DNA from: Hyunsoonleella pacifica
GTDB taxonomy: Bacteria > Bacteroidota > Bacteroidia > Flavobacteriales > Flavobacteriaceae
Assembly (NCBI RefSeq): GCF_004310335.1
Contig: NZ_SIRS01000007.1
Coordinates: 109,634-173,633, forward strand
Direction: 5' to 3'
Length of the DNA: 64,000 bases
The notes below the pieces were generated by a model that saw only the letters and a list, made by a program, of their open reading frames with translations, searched no databases and had not been told where the DNA came from. Shown here piece after piece: positions 9,909-18,894 of this stretch. Numbering within the stretch: the first letter of the stretch is position 1; every line of letters begins with the position of its first letter. The position numbers were made by a program, and so were the translations under genes.

Positions 9909-9909
9909 G

Positions 9910-12558
9910 CTATTTTTTTATTAATTTTATAAATACCGGTTTTTCTAAGTTCATTTTGGCAAAATAAATTCCATTGGGTTTATTTTCAATATTTAATTGC
10001 AACTTTCCAGCATTTAAGGTATACATTTTAACATCTATTAATTGAGAATGTATGTTATAAATAAAAATCTCTACTGTTTTTAAGTTATTTGGCATGTAAA
10101 TCTCAAATAATCCGTTTGAAGGATTGGGATATGCCTTAATATTCTCAAGTAGATTTATTGTTTTTAAAATTTCTCCCTGACAAGCGTCCTTACTTTTTAT
10201 TTGTAGTTCATCTCCATGGGTTACATCAATTGAAAATTTAGATTGATATGTTTCCATTATTTGTTTTCCATTTTTATAGATCGAGTAAGGCACTGCGCCA
10301 GATTCAACCGAAACTTGAGCAGATTTTTTAACAACTGCAATCTTAGCTGCTAAAGAAACACCAATTTCTATAGTAACTTGATAACACTGCTGGAACTCTT
10401 CCCCTTCTACAGTAATACATAAATCATAAACTCCAGGAGCCAAATCAGTAATCGTATAAGTATCAGTGAAATTATAATTAGTACCATTAATTGAAGCAAT
10501 GTAATTGTAAGTTGCATTTGCATTTATAATAATAGAACCATTGCTCTTTCCTGTACAGGTCTCACCAATAGTTTCAATAGTAAAATTGTCAGCCGGTAGT
10601 TCTAAAGGTCCTGGTATAATTTCAAAAGCGGTAATAGATGCCGAAGCAGATTCCTGTCCAGCCAACATGTTAACCACATTAAGTCGGATTTTACGCGTAA
10701 CAATAATGTCAAAATTAACAGTCTTTTCAGTGCCTATTTCGGAATCCGAAACAAGCTCTACCCACTGGTCATTATCCCAATATTCTAATGTCCAGTCTTT
10801 AATTCCTGAAGAAACTTCTTTTATGGTAATTCCTTTGACCGTTCTATTAATACCTAAATCTAACATTAACCATTCTCCGGTTCCTGCTCCATCGGATTCC
10901 CAAAATGTAGTATCGTCATCGTCATTTGCCAATTTAGCTTCAGTGTTTGTTTTAGAGGAGGACGCCGACATATATGTACCAAATAAACGTAACTGTAATT
11001 GTGCATCAAGTAATGAATTCGGATATACTTGCTGTCCATGCAACTCATCTAAACCTTCATTTTGAAATCTTATATTATTCTCTCCTGGACCAGGCTGAAA
11101 ACCAACAAATAATGGATTGGGAAACGTATGGGTTCTTCGCTCAGTTGTATTAGATATAAACCAGAAATCGTAGAGCCTACTGGTAAAATTAGCATCATGC
11201 TTAAAATTCCAAAATGTTAAATAAGGACCACTATTTGGATAAGATAGCTCTGCACCACCATTACCTAGAAGCTTTCCACCCTGAATATTATCCAACAAAT
11301 TGGCGTAAGGATGAGAGCCATGACAATCTATGGATTGATCAGGTTGCATGGGACAATTTATAAAAACTGAACTTGTGGTGCTCCAACGCATTCCTGGCCC
11401 ATGATGCATTCCTTTTTTATTTGCATCAACCAAACCTTCATCTGCATTATCAAAACAATTTTCGAAAAGTACACCATAACTATATCTTGAGTAATAGCTA
11501 GTATGACCTCTTTTACCAGAAATATCAATATTTTTAACTGTTACTGCCATACTTCTATCAACAAAAATATCTTCATTCCAATCTTTAAAATGACAATTTC
11601 TAATCCATCCGTTTACAACATTTGTAAAAAACAAAGCTTGCCAAGCATAGTCTACAATATCATTAGCATGGTGTACAAAGTTTTCAGGATAATCTTTCCA
11701 ACCACTTGTAAATAATATATCTTCTACTCCAACCTCTTCTATGGTTTGAAAAGTTTTTAGTACTGTAGTAGAAGAAACTGGCATATTTAGTTGAACAGGG
11801 TTCTTAAACGTAACTGTATTACCAGATATTTTAGTAATTATATGTTTTTCAAAAGGACGAATACCATCTCTGTTGATAGCAGTCCATCTTGTATTAGGTG
11901 TTAACCCGGGCATATTTGCCTCTAAATTATCTGTTGTTTTTTGAAACAAATCTACATATTGACCAACTGATAGATTAGCAGTACTTGCAACCTGAACTTC
12001 AAAATCTCCCTTTTTTATCTCTGCAGTTACCTGCGTGATGTCATTTGAATCTGTATTGGATGGTTTAAACATAAATCGGTAATGTGTAGAACCACTTCCA
12101 AACTTATTTTCATTAAATTTATCTGCATATATCTCTGTACCTCCAACGCCTGTACCTGCTCCTTTCAATACAATATTACTTCCACTAATAACTATGGGTT
12201 GCGTTTTTGTAGTTTCACTAGAAACGATATACTTTCCTGCTGGAAAAAACACAACTGTTGGTTGATTACTAGCCTCTGCCGCATCAATAGCAGATTGAAT
12301 TCCTAAATCATCATAACCTGTATCATCTGGAATGGCTCCATAATCTGTTACACTTATCGTATTCCAACCAGATACATCTGGCAATTCTTTTTCAGAAAAG
12401 TGATAACCCGTATATGAAAAGTCGTTTAATGTTGCTTCTGCTAAATTTCCTGTTAGTTTTTTTTCTGCAAAGTCAACCCAAGAGGGTGCTTCTACATTTT
12501 GTGCATTTATGTAACCCGCAATTAGAGTTGCGAGATAAAATATTATTCTTTTGTTCAT
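9910..12558 (-). CDS. T9SS-secreted right-handed beta-helix protein with discoidin-like CBM
   Basis: This 882-residue secreted protein has a signal peptide (about 1-19). Next comes a pectate-lyase-3-like beta-helix (about 70-530; VTDYGAIPDDTGYDDLGIQS, then repeated IVLKG and IDISGKRGHTSYYS turns). A discoidin/F5-8C-like module follows at about 535-650 (TTFWESDGAGTGEWLMLDLG). Two Ig-like repeats and a C-terminal type IX sorting domain (AYPNPSNGLFEIY to the end) complete it. The His/Arg-rich turns (CHGSHPYAN, GPGMRWSTTS) could be catalytic. It resembles beta-helix proteins annotated with DUF4955 (recalled). It may be a lyase, an epimerase or a hydrolase on the intact polymer at the cell surface. 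The preceding gap holds an imperfect hairpin, so transcription from 13458 may be partly attenuated. Confidence 0.6.
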   Translation of the reverse strand: MNKRIIFYLATLIAGYINAQNVEAPSWVDFAEKKLTGNLAEATLNDFSYTGYHFSEKELPDVSGWNTISVTDYGAIPDDTGYDDLGIQSAIDAAEASNQPTVVFFPAGKYIVSSETTKTQPIVISGSNIVLKGAGTGVGGTEIYADKFNENKFGSGSTHYRFMFKPSNTDSNDITQVTAEIKKGDFEVQVASTANLSVGQYVDLFQKTTDNLEANMPGLTPNTRWTAINRDGIRPFEKHIITKISGNTVTFKNPVQLNMPVSSTTVLKTFQTIEEVGVEDILFTSGWKDYPENFVHHANDIVDYAWQALFFTNVVNGWIRNCHFKDWNEDIFVDRSMAVTVKNIDISGKRGHTSYYSRYSYGVLFENCFDNADEGLVDANKKGMHHGPGMRWSTTSSVFINCPMQPDQSIDCHGSHPYANLLDNIQGGKLLGNGGAELSYPNSGPYLTFWNFKHDANFTSRLYDFWFISNTTERRTHTFPNPLFVGFQPGPGENNIRFQNEGLDELHGQQVYPNSLLDAQLQLRLFGTYMSASSSKTNTEAKLANDDDDTTFWESDGAGTGEWLMLDLGINRTVKGITIKEVSSGIKDWTLEYWDNDQWVELVSDSEIGTEKTVNFDIIVTRKIRLNVVNMLAGQESASASITAFEIIPGPLELPADNFTIETIGETCTGKSNGSIIINANATYNYIASINGTNYNFTDTYTITDLAPGVYDLCITVEGEEFQQCYQVTIEIGVSLAAKIAVVKKSAQVSVESGAVPYSIYKNGKQIMETYQSKFSIDVTHGDELQIKSKDACQGEILKTINLLENIKAYPNPSNGLFEIYMPNNLKTVEIFIYNIHSQLIDVKMYTLNAGKLQLNIENKPNGIYFAKMNLEKPVFIKLIKK

Positions 12559-12641
12559 AGCGTTTCATTTTTTCTTTGACTTTTTTTAACAGATTGTTGC
12601 GTCTCTTGTATATAAATTTAAAACAAAATACTCTTTAAACA

Positions 12642-12678
12642 TGAAACAGCCTGATACTCATAGCATCAAACCGTTTCA
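12642..12678 (-). terminator. Imperfect intergenic hairpin between ricin-like and beta-helix genes
   Basis: TGAAAC (12642-12647) pairs with GTTTCA (12673-12678), with an inner GAT/ATC pairing and mismatches between. It lies in the 147-base gap of the operon. There is no strong T run after it on the minus strand, so it could be a processing or partial termination site. Confidence 0.35.
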
Positions 12679-12705
12679 ATAATTAAAAAAAAATTACTTT
12701 ATGTT

Positions 12706-13458
12706 TTATCTTTTTATAATTTTTTTTGTGAAAGCAAATGCTTCTCCATAGAACTTAACGAGATATAATCCACTTGATAGTGAGTTTGTTTCTACATTTA
12801 TTGATAATGAGTCTATAGTACTTTTGCTTATCATTAACTCTCCTAACACATTAAAAACTTCAATTTGGTTAACTTTCCCTTCTAACCCTTTGATTGTCAT
12901 CTTATCTTGTATTGGGTTAGAGATAAAAACAGAACTTTTTTCTAAATCATTTGTACTCAATGGTGGAGATAACCTCTCTAAAATCCACTGTGTTCTTGTA
13001 AAATTACCACCTGAATAACCTATGGCATCAGTACTGTTGTTATAAACCAAATATCTAGTTGTACTGGTCAATGGGGTAAGTATATTGTATGCAGTTTCTC
13101 CGCCTGATCCAGTCGATCCTGAATCAACAACAGACCAAACATTAGGATTAGACGTGGAAGGTGATCCAGAATAAGCAACTACAGGAATTTCTGAGGTACT
13201 ATTGGCTCTCAAAATACCATCATTGGTATGTATTACAATATTGTATTGGTCTGCTACCCCTGTGGAAACTAATGTAAATTTTGTAGCATCAGAAGCAGTC
13301 GAAGTTGCCCTTATAGCTTTAGAACCATCATGTGACAAATAAACAGTACCATTAGTAGTAAAATTGTTTCTTAGTCTGTACTCGCCAGCTCCAATAAATT
13401 GTGCATAAGTGCTAGTTGCTATACACAGAGTGATAACAAAAAATGTAATTTTTTTCAT
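12706..13458 (-). CDS. T9SS-secreted ricin-type beta-trefoil-like protein
   Basis: This 250-residue protein has a signal peptide (to TYAQ, about residue 19). A beta-trefoil/ricin-like region spans about 22-165, with repeats such as YRLRNNFTTNGTVYLSHDG and YNILTPLTSTTRYLVYN. A type IX sorting tail follows (about 172-250; VFISNPIQDKMTIKG to FTKKIIKR). It has no hydrolase motif and is probably a secreted sugar-binding protein for the polymer. It is the first gene of the operon that ends with the beta-glucuronidase, and a variant of the shared promoter module lies 36 bases upstream. Confidence 0.6.
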   Translation of the reverse strand: MKKITFFVITLCIATSTYAQFIGAGEYRLRNNFTTNGTVYLSHDGSKAIRATSTASDATKFTLVSTGVADQYNIVIHTNDGILRANSTSEIPVVAYSGSPSTSNPNVWSVVDSGSTGSGGETAYNILTPLTSTTRYLVYNNSTDAIGYSGGNFTRTQWILERLSPPLSTNDLEKSSVFISNPIQDKMTIKGLEGKVNQIEVFNVLGELMISKSTIDSLSINVETNSLSSGLYLVKFYGEAFAFTKKIIKR

Positions 13459-13493
13459 AAAATGTTAGATTTAGTTTATAAATGATTTGACTG

Positions 13494-13548
13494 TAAAGCT
13501 AAAGGAGAATCAGAGTAAAAATTTCCTGAAAATGTGTAAAAATTTCCT
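13494..13548 (-). promoter_or_regulatory. Variant shared PUL promoter module with 21-base-period repeat
   Basis: Plus-strand TTTCCTG (13522-13528) is followed after exactly 20 bases by TAGCTTTA on the minus strand (13494-13501), the same geometry as the other modules. The 10-base-spaced partner is poor here, but the 13-mer GTAAAAATTTCCT occurs twice (13515-13527 and 13536-13548), 21 bases apart. That is two helical turns, as expected for a dimeric activator on one face of the DNA. Confidence 0.55.
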
Positions 13549-13627
13549 TTTTTAAAATTGCACACACAAATACAATGATTTGATTATCATTATTTTGTAA
13601 TAAAAAAATAACTAAATAAAAAAAGAT

Positions 13628-16600
13628 CTAAAATTCTGTAAAAGATTGAGCATAATCGCTTGGAGTTTTTCCAAACTTATTTTTAAAGATCTTTGCAAAG
13701 TATTTCTGATTTTTAAAACCAGCCTTACGGCTAACTTCATTTATATTCATTTTACCTTGCTCAAGAAGTTGAGCTGCATATTTTAGTCTTAAATGAACTA
13801 TAAATTGTTTAGGTGTAAAATCTGTCCAAGCTTTTACCTTGATATATAAAACGGATTTACTAACACCTAACTCTTCACAAAAATAAGGAATATCAAAAGT
13901 ATCGTTACCTAAGTTTTTCTCAACAATATTTAATGCCTTCTTATACAATTCCTCATCCATAGAGGACATTACCATATCTTCTGGTTTTAAGATCTCATTA
14001 GCATTTATTTTATCCTTTAGTCGTTGATTTGATGCCAGTATATTAGATATTCTTAATTTAAATTCTTTAAGATTAAAAGGTTTGCTTATATAGTCGTCAG
14101 CACCTGTTTCCAAGCCTTCTAGTTTATAAACCAAAGCAGAACGGGTGGTTAATAAAATTACTGGAATATGACTTGTTCTTATATCTTCTTTAATCATAGC
14201 ACATAATTCAGTACCACTAGTTATAGGCATGACTACATCACTAATTATAAGATCTACCTGATGTTTTATGGCCATTTTATACCCTTCTTTTCCATTTCCA
14301 GCCTCAAAAACATTGTAATATGAGCTTAAAAGGTTGCGTATAAAAGTTCTCAGCTCCTTATTATCTTCTACAACAAGAATTGAAGCTTTATGTTGTGATG
14401 GGATCTCATTAAAGAAGTTTTCATCCAAATGAGATATATTTATAGCTTTAAGTTGACTTTGATAATAAGAAACATCCTCTCCTTGCTTAAAATCTTCAAC
14501 AATTTCACTACTTTTTAAGTGGGTTTTGCCTTTTGGAAGTTCCAGAGTAAAGACAGTACCTGTGGTTTTAGTTTGTTCTGAAATATAAATTGTTCCTTTA
14601 TGTAAATCTATTATGCTTTTTACTATCGAAAGCCCTATTCCAGTACCCTGATTATGCTCATTATTTAATTTATGCTTTGAAATTTCAAAAAAACGATCAA
14701 AAACTTTACTTCTAAATTGCGCAGGTATACCTATTCCAGTATCCTTTATTAAAATTAGTACAAGTTTCTCATGGTCTTCTATTTCAACACTTATTTCCCC
14801 TCCGTTGGGGGTATATTTAAATGCGTTTGAGATAAGGTTGTAAAATACGCGCTCTAACTTGGCATTATCAAAATATAAATCTATAACCTTTGCTGACGTA
14901 GAGAAATTATAAGTATGTTTTTTTTCTTTAGCATATTCTGAAAATGACAAATAAATCTCTTCCACAAAATTAACAATATCTCCTTTCGCAACTTCAAGTT
15001 TCATTACTCTATTTTCATACTTCCTGAAATCCATCAATCTATTAATAAGCTTTAACAATTGATTAGAGCTACTTTCTACTACTTTAAGTTTCTTAAACAT
15101 TTTACTACTCCCTTGATAATCATCTAAAACTTGTTGTAAAGACCCTAAAATTAAAGTTAAAGGAGTTCTAAACTCATGAGATATATTGGTAAAAAACTCT
15201 AGTTTAGATTTATTTATCTCTTCAATCTGCTCTGTCTTAACATGCTCTAATTCTAGTTGATGTTTAAGTTTTGTTTTCGATTTTAAAGTATTATATAAAT
15301 AGTATAATGTCCCAATAATTAAAAGACCATACAAACTATATGCCCACCATGTAGCCCATGGTGCCGGTTTTACTACGATGTTTAAAGTGGTTGGGATTTC
15401 ATTTATTACTCCATCGCTATTTACACCCTTTACCTCAAATTTATAATTGCCCGATTTTTGTATGGTATATGACGCTACATTAGTAGAAGTTTCTACCCAA
15501 TCATTTTCTAAGCCTTGCAACCTATACAAATAACTATTACTTGAAGAATTAATAAAGTTTGGCATTGCAAACATTAGGCTAAAATTACCTTGATTATATA
15601 CCAATTCAATATCTCGTGTATAACTTAAAGCTGTCTCCAAGATATTTTGATCTTCATTAACATCAATGGAATTGTTTTTAATTTTAAAATCAGTAATGAT
15701 AACCTGTGGTGCATAATTATTTTTTATTAAGTTTTTTTCATTAAAAAATGTTACACCAGATGGTCCTCCAAAATAGTAGGAGGTTCCGATTTTTAAATAC
15801 GCATCCCGATTAAACTGATTACTAGGAAGCCCATCTTTTTTAGTATAGTGAGACACTATTTTCTTTTGAGTAAGATTAAATTTTATTAAGCCTTGTGTAT
15901 AGGTACTTATCCAAACATGACCTAACTCAGCCTCAACTATACCTCGAATTGCATTTATTTCTTCATTATTTACTTTTAAATGAATAGGCTCAAATTGATT
16001 GTTTGCAAATTTAAAAAGTCCATCTTCCGCTGTACCAATCCATAATACATCATTTTGACTTTCATAAATTGATGTGATTTCAAATTTTATTTTTTGGTCC
16101 TTAGAATAAATATAATTGGTAACTATTCCGTCTGCTGAAATACAATTTAAACCTCGTAACGTTCCTACTAAAATATCTCCTTTCTTGCTAACATGAATAG
16201 TTTTTATATTTCCATTCGTAAGCGCAGAAGTCTTTGAATAACTACTAAAAACCCTATACGTATTTTGTCTTATATTATATTTTATTAAGCCTGAAACATT
16301 TGTTCCTATTAGCATATAATTACTATCATACTGTGATAAACTTAATACTCCAACATCTTTTAAAAGCGCTTTTAATTTCTCTGAAAAAGGTAACTCCTCA
16401 AATAACTTCGTTTTTAAATTATAAATAGCTACACCATTTTCAAATGTACCTATCCAAAGTTTGTCATCATTTGTTATACATAAAGATTTTATATTGTCAC
16501 TTTTTAAGGCTATAGAGTTTTTTGTATTGATATGCTCTATGGAATTATTCTCTTTATTTAAAACAGAAATACCCCCACCTGCAGTACCAATAAATAACAG

Positions 16601-17689
16601 ATTTTTATAATTAACTAAAGAACTTACTACCTTAAAACTAAGACCTGCTTTTGAATATTTTTGAGTAATATTGATGAAATTTTTATTAAAATCACTACAA
16701 ATATTTACTCCTCCATAATAGGTACCTACCCATAAAACTCCAATATTATCTTTAAATAAGGTTTTTATAAAATTATCATTGATAGATTTTTCATCATTAT
16801 CATCACTGTAGAGTACCATCAATTTGTTTCTATCACTGGATATTTGAAGTCCATTATAGGTAGCTAACCATAATTGTCCTAAATCATCAAAAAGTAGACT
16901 TCTAACATTCTTACTTTTTCCTTTTAATAAAGCCTTATCAAAATAAGGTTTTATACTATTTTTAGTTATTTCAAATTCTAATATACTTTCGTTTTTTGTA
17001 GCGATTAAAATATTACCATTATTACTTTCTACTATATCTTGAATATCTAAATCTTCTGTTCCTGCTACAGTGTAAAAATTGAATACGTTTCTTGTTTTAT
17101 CATCTAAAATTAATAGCCCACTAGTAGTCCCAACAACAACTTTCCCTGATTTTGTTTCTAAAACTGAAGTAATATTTTTCTTTTCTAATACACTTTCAAA
17201 TTCATCCTTTTGTACATTGTAAATTGAAATACCACTTGCTGAGCCTATCCATATTTCATCATTAGCCATTTCTTTGACTACTGAAATCATGTTACTTCCA
17301 ATAAATGTGCGTTGCTTATTAACAAAATAAGCTTTAAACTCATTTTTTTTTGGATTATAGCGATTAAGTCCAAAAGACGTCCCTATCCAAATAAAACCAT
17401 TTCTGTCTTCTTCAATACAAAGAATACTATTATTTGTAATTGAATTTGGATTACTTTTTTCATGTTTGAAAACTGTAAACTGCTCACCATCATATTTATT
17501 TAAACCGTCTCGAGTACCAATCCACATTTGACCAAGTTTATCTTGATGCATAGCTATTACAGAATTTTGAGACAAACCATTGGCATCTGTAATATGATTA
17601 AACTTATAAACATCATTTTGTGCTTCTCCAAAAGATATTAGGAATACAATAAACAAAAAGCTTATGTTATTAAATTTAATCACTTTCAA
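13628..17689 (-). CDS. Hybrid two-component system sensor/regulator (HTCS)
   Basis: This 1353-residue one-protein phosphorelay has a signal peptide (about 1-23). A periplasmic sensor of about 14 Reg_prop propeller repeats (IWIGT, LWIGT, VWISTYTQG) and a Y_Y_Y domain (about 700-770) follow, then a membrane helix (about 775-797). The cytoplasmic part has a HisKA domain with H838 in NISHEFRTPL, an ATPase (NLISNAFKYTP, DTGIGIP, GTGIGLSI), a receiver with D1151 in IISDVVMP, and an AraC-type HTH at the C-terminus (about 1250-1350). Such regulators bind oligosaccharides in the periplasm and activate PUL genes, usually at direct-repeat sites. The start is TTG at 17689 (or GTG at 17683); no ATG fits. 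It sits in the middle of the PUL, is the best candidate to read the shared promoter element, and has no copy of that element itself. Confidence 0.93.
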   Translation of the reverse strand: MKVIKFNNISFLFIVFLISFGEAQNDVYKFNHITDANGLSQNSVIAMHQDKLGQMWIGTRDGLNKYDGEQFTVFKHEKSNPNSITNNSILCIEEDRNGFIWIGTSFGLNRYNPKKNEFKAYFVNKQRTFIGSNMISVVKEMANDEIWIGSASGISIYNVQKDEFESVLEKKNITSVLETKSGKVVVGTTSGLLILDDKTRNVFNFYTVAGTEDLDIQDIVESNNGNILIATKNESILEFEITKNSIKPYFDKALLKGKSKNVRSLLFDDLGQLWLATYNGLQISSDRNKLMVLYSDDNDEKSINDNFIKTLFKDNIGVLWVGTYYGGVNICSDFNKNFINITQKYSKAGLSFKVVSSLVNYKNLLFIGTAGGGISVLNKENNSIEHINTKNSIALKSDNIKSLCITNDDKLWIGTFENGVAIYNLKTKLFEELPFSEKLKALLKDVGVLSLSQYDSNYMLIGTNVSGLIKYNIRQNTYRVFSSYSKTSALTNGNIKTIHVSKKGDILVGTLRGLNCISADGIVTNYIYSKDQKIKFEITSIYESQNDVLWIGTAEDGLFKFANNQFEPIHLKVNNEEINAIRGIVEAELGHVWISTYTQGLIKFNLTQKKIVSHYTKKDGLPSNQFNRDAYLKIGTSYYFGGPSGVTFFNEKNLIKNNYAPQVIITDFKIKNNSIDVNEDQNILETALSYTRDIELVYNQGNFSLMFAMPNFINSSSNSYLYRLQGLENDWVETSTNVASYTIQKSGNYKFEVKGVNSDGVINEIPTTLNIVVKPAPWATWWAYSLYGLLIIGTLYYLYNTLKSKTKLKHQLELEHVKTEQIEEINKSKLEFFTNISHEFRTPLTLILGSLQQVLDDYQGSSKMFKKLKVVESSSNQLLKLINRLMDFRKYENRVMKLEVAKGDIVNFVEEIYLSFSEYAKEKKHTYNFSTSAKVIDLYFDNAKLERVFYNLISNAFKYTPNGGEISVEIEDHEKLVLILIKDTGIGIPAQFRSKVFDRFFEISKHKLNNEHNQGTGIGLSIVKSIIDLHKGTIYISEQTKTTGTVFTLELPKGKTHLKSSEIVEDFKQGEDVSYYQSQLKAINISHLDENFFNEIPSQHKASILVVEDNKELRTFIRNLLSSYYNVFEAGNGKEGYKMAIKHQVDLIISDVVMPITSGTELCAMIKEDIRTSHIPVILLTTRSALVYKLEGLETGADDYISKPFNLKEFKLRISNILASNQRLKDKINANEILKPEDMVMSSMDEELYKKALNIVEKNLGNDTFDIPYFCEELGVSKSVLYIKVKAWTDFTPKQFIVHLRLKYAAQLLEQGKMNINEVSRKAGFKNQKYFAKIFKNKFGKTPSDYAQSFTEF

Positions 17690-17711
17690 AATTCTTTATG
17701 TATCAAAACCA

Positions 17712-17738
17712 AAAACGGGAACATATCGTTCCCGTTTT
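17712..17738 (-). terminator. Hairpin terminator after the GH105 operon
   Basis: AAAACGGGAAC (17712-17722) pairs with GTTCCCGTTTT (17728-17738) around a 5-base loop, followed on the minus strand by TGGTTTT. It ends the GH105/GH3/GH43 operon. It also starts only 22 bases before the HTCS start codon, so the HTCS promoter must overlap it or the regulator depends on readthrough. Confidence 0.8.
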
Positions 17739-17760
17739 ACATTTTTAAAAATACATTTTT

Positions 17761-18888
17761 TTAGTCTAATTTTAAAATCTCACTTCCTGCCATCAAAAAT
17801 GCTCCTGTTCCAAAGTTTTGCCAAGAATCAGCAGATGCTGGCTCTGGAAAAGCTCCAATGTTTTGTACCCAGCCTACACGACCATCTGCATGCTGACATT
17901 TTGCAATAGCATTCCACGCCTTTTTAACTGCGGGTGTATGTTTTTTATCCACCAAACCGTTATTAATTCCCCATGCTAAAGCAAAGGTATGGAACCCACT
18001 TCCGCTCACTTCTCCATGGTCATAAGATTCTGGACATAATAGACTTGTACGCCATAAACCATCTTCTGGTTGAATCGCTAACATTTTTTCTGCCATTTCT
18101 TTATAAAGTTTTTCGTAAAAAGGACGATGTTCATAATCTGTTGGCATATCATCCAAAATCAAAGCTAAACCTGCAATAACCCATCCGTTTCCTCTAGACC
18201 AAAATACTTTTTTACCGTTAGGCTCTTTAGTAGGGTTATCGTTACCTTCCCACACAAAACGCATATCTCTTGCGAACAACTGCTCCTCTTCATCATACAA
18301 TTGATTGTAGGTTTGCATATAAAACTTATGCATATCATCCAGATACTTAGGTTGATTAGTATGCTTAGCATATAGGTTTAATACTGGAGGCGCCATAAAT
18401 AGGGCATCGCACCACCACCATAAAATGGTTCTACCGTACTTGGTTTTATCTGTTCCAGCTTTCCAATTATCATCTTCGTATAAATGTGCATCTAAGAATT
18501 TTTTAGTAGGCTCTAAGTCTACAAAATCTCTTCTTTTCTCATTCCTATCAATATATATATAGCTATATGAGATAGCAACATCATCAGCGTGATGTAAACG
18601 TTTATAGGTTTGCCAATTGTTCCAATAGGCTTGATTTTTTAAGGCCGCCATGTACATCATATCTTTTGTAGTCTTATGTGCTCTGGCAACGCCTACATAA
18701 TAGGCTCCTGCTGTCCAATCTGTCGGAGATAAAGCGAAAATTGGATGTACTTCTTGCCACTCTAAAGCTTTTATCATTGAAGCTTTTACTGCTTCCTTAT
18801 TAATTGGTTGTGCTTCTGTTACTTTCTGAGCCGTTGAACAATTAAAGAGTAATACAGCCATGAAAAGTGTTAAAATTGTTTTATTCAT
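17761..18888 (-). CDS. GH105 unsaturated glucuronyl/rhamnogalacturonyl hydrolase
   Basis: This 375-residue lipoprotein (lipobox LLFNCSTA) has an alpha/alpha-barrel fold. GH105/GH88 enzymes hydrate the double bond of the 4,5-unsaturated uronic acid left by lyases and so release it from rhamnose. Conserved segments are [16 protein letters not shown] and WWWCDALFM, where D161 is the likely catalytic Asp, followed by [13 protein letters not shown] and [12 protein letters not shown]. It is the last gene of a four-gene operon, six bases after the GH3. Its product, 5-keto-4-deoxyuronate, is the substrate of KduI encoded further along. It confirms that a lyase step acts on the polymer. Confidence 0.9.
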   Translation of the reverse strand: MNKTILTLFMAVLLFNCSTAQKVTEAQPINKEAVKASMIKALEWQEVHPIFALSPTDWTAGAYYVGVARAHKTTKDMMYMAALKNQAYWNNWQTYKRLHHADDVAISYSYIYIDRNEKRRDFVDLEPTKKFLDAHLYEDDNWKAGTDKTKYGRTILWWWCDALFMAPPVLNLYAKHTNQPKYLDDMHKFYMQTYNQLYDEEEQLFARDMRFVWEGNDNPTKEPNGKKVFWSRGNGWVIAGLALILDDMPTDYEHRPFYEKLYKEMAEKMLAIQPEDGLWRTSLLCPESYDHGEVSGSGFHTFALAWGINNGLVDKKHTPAVKKAWNAIAKCQHADGRVGWVQNIGAFPEPASADSWQNFGTGAFLMAGSEILKLD

Positions 18889-18894
18889 TATATC

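Noticed and set aside
10541..11065. Plus-strand open frame of 174 codons opposite the beta-helix gene
   Set aside because: It lies entirely inside a well-supported minus-strand gene, with low-complexity composition and no recognisable domain; it is a shadow frame.
13576..13593. AATGAT/ATCATT hairpin after the HTCS gene
   Set aside because: The 6-bp AT-only stem is too weak to call a terminator in DNA this AT-rich.
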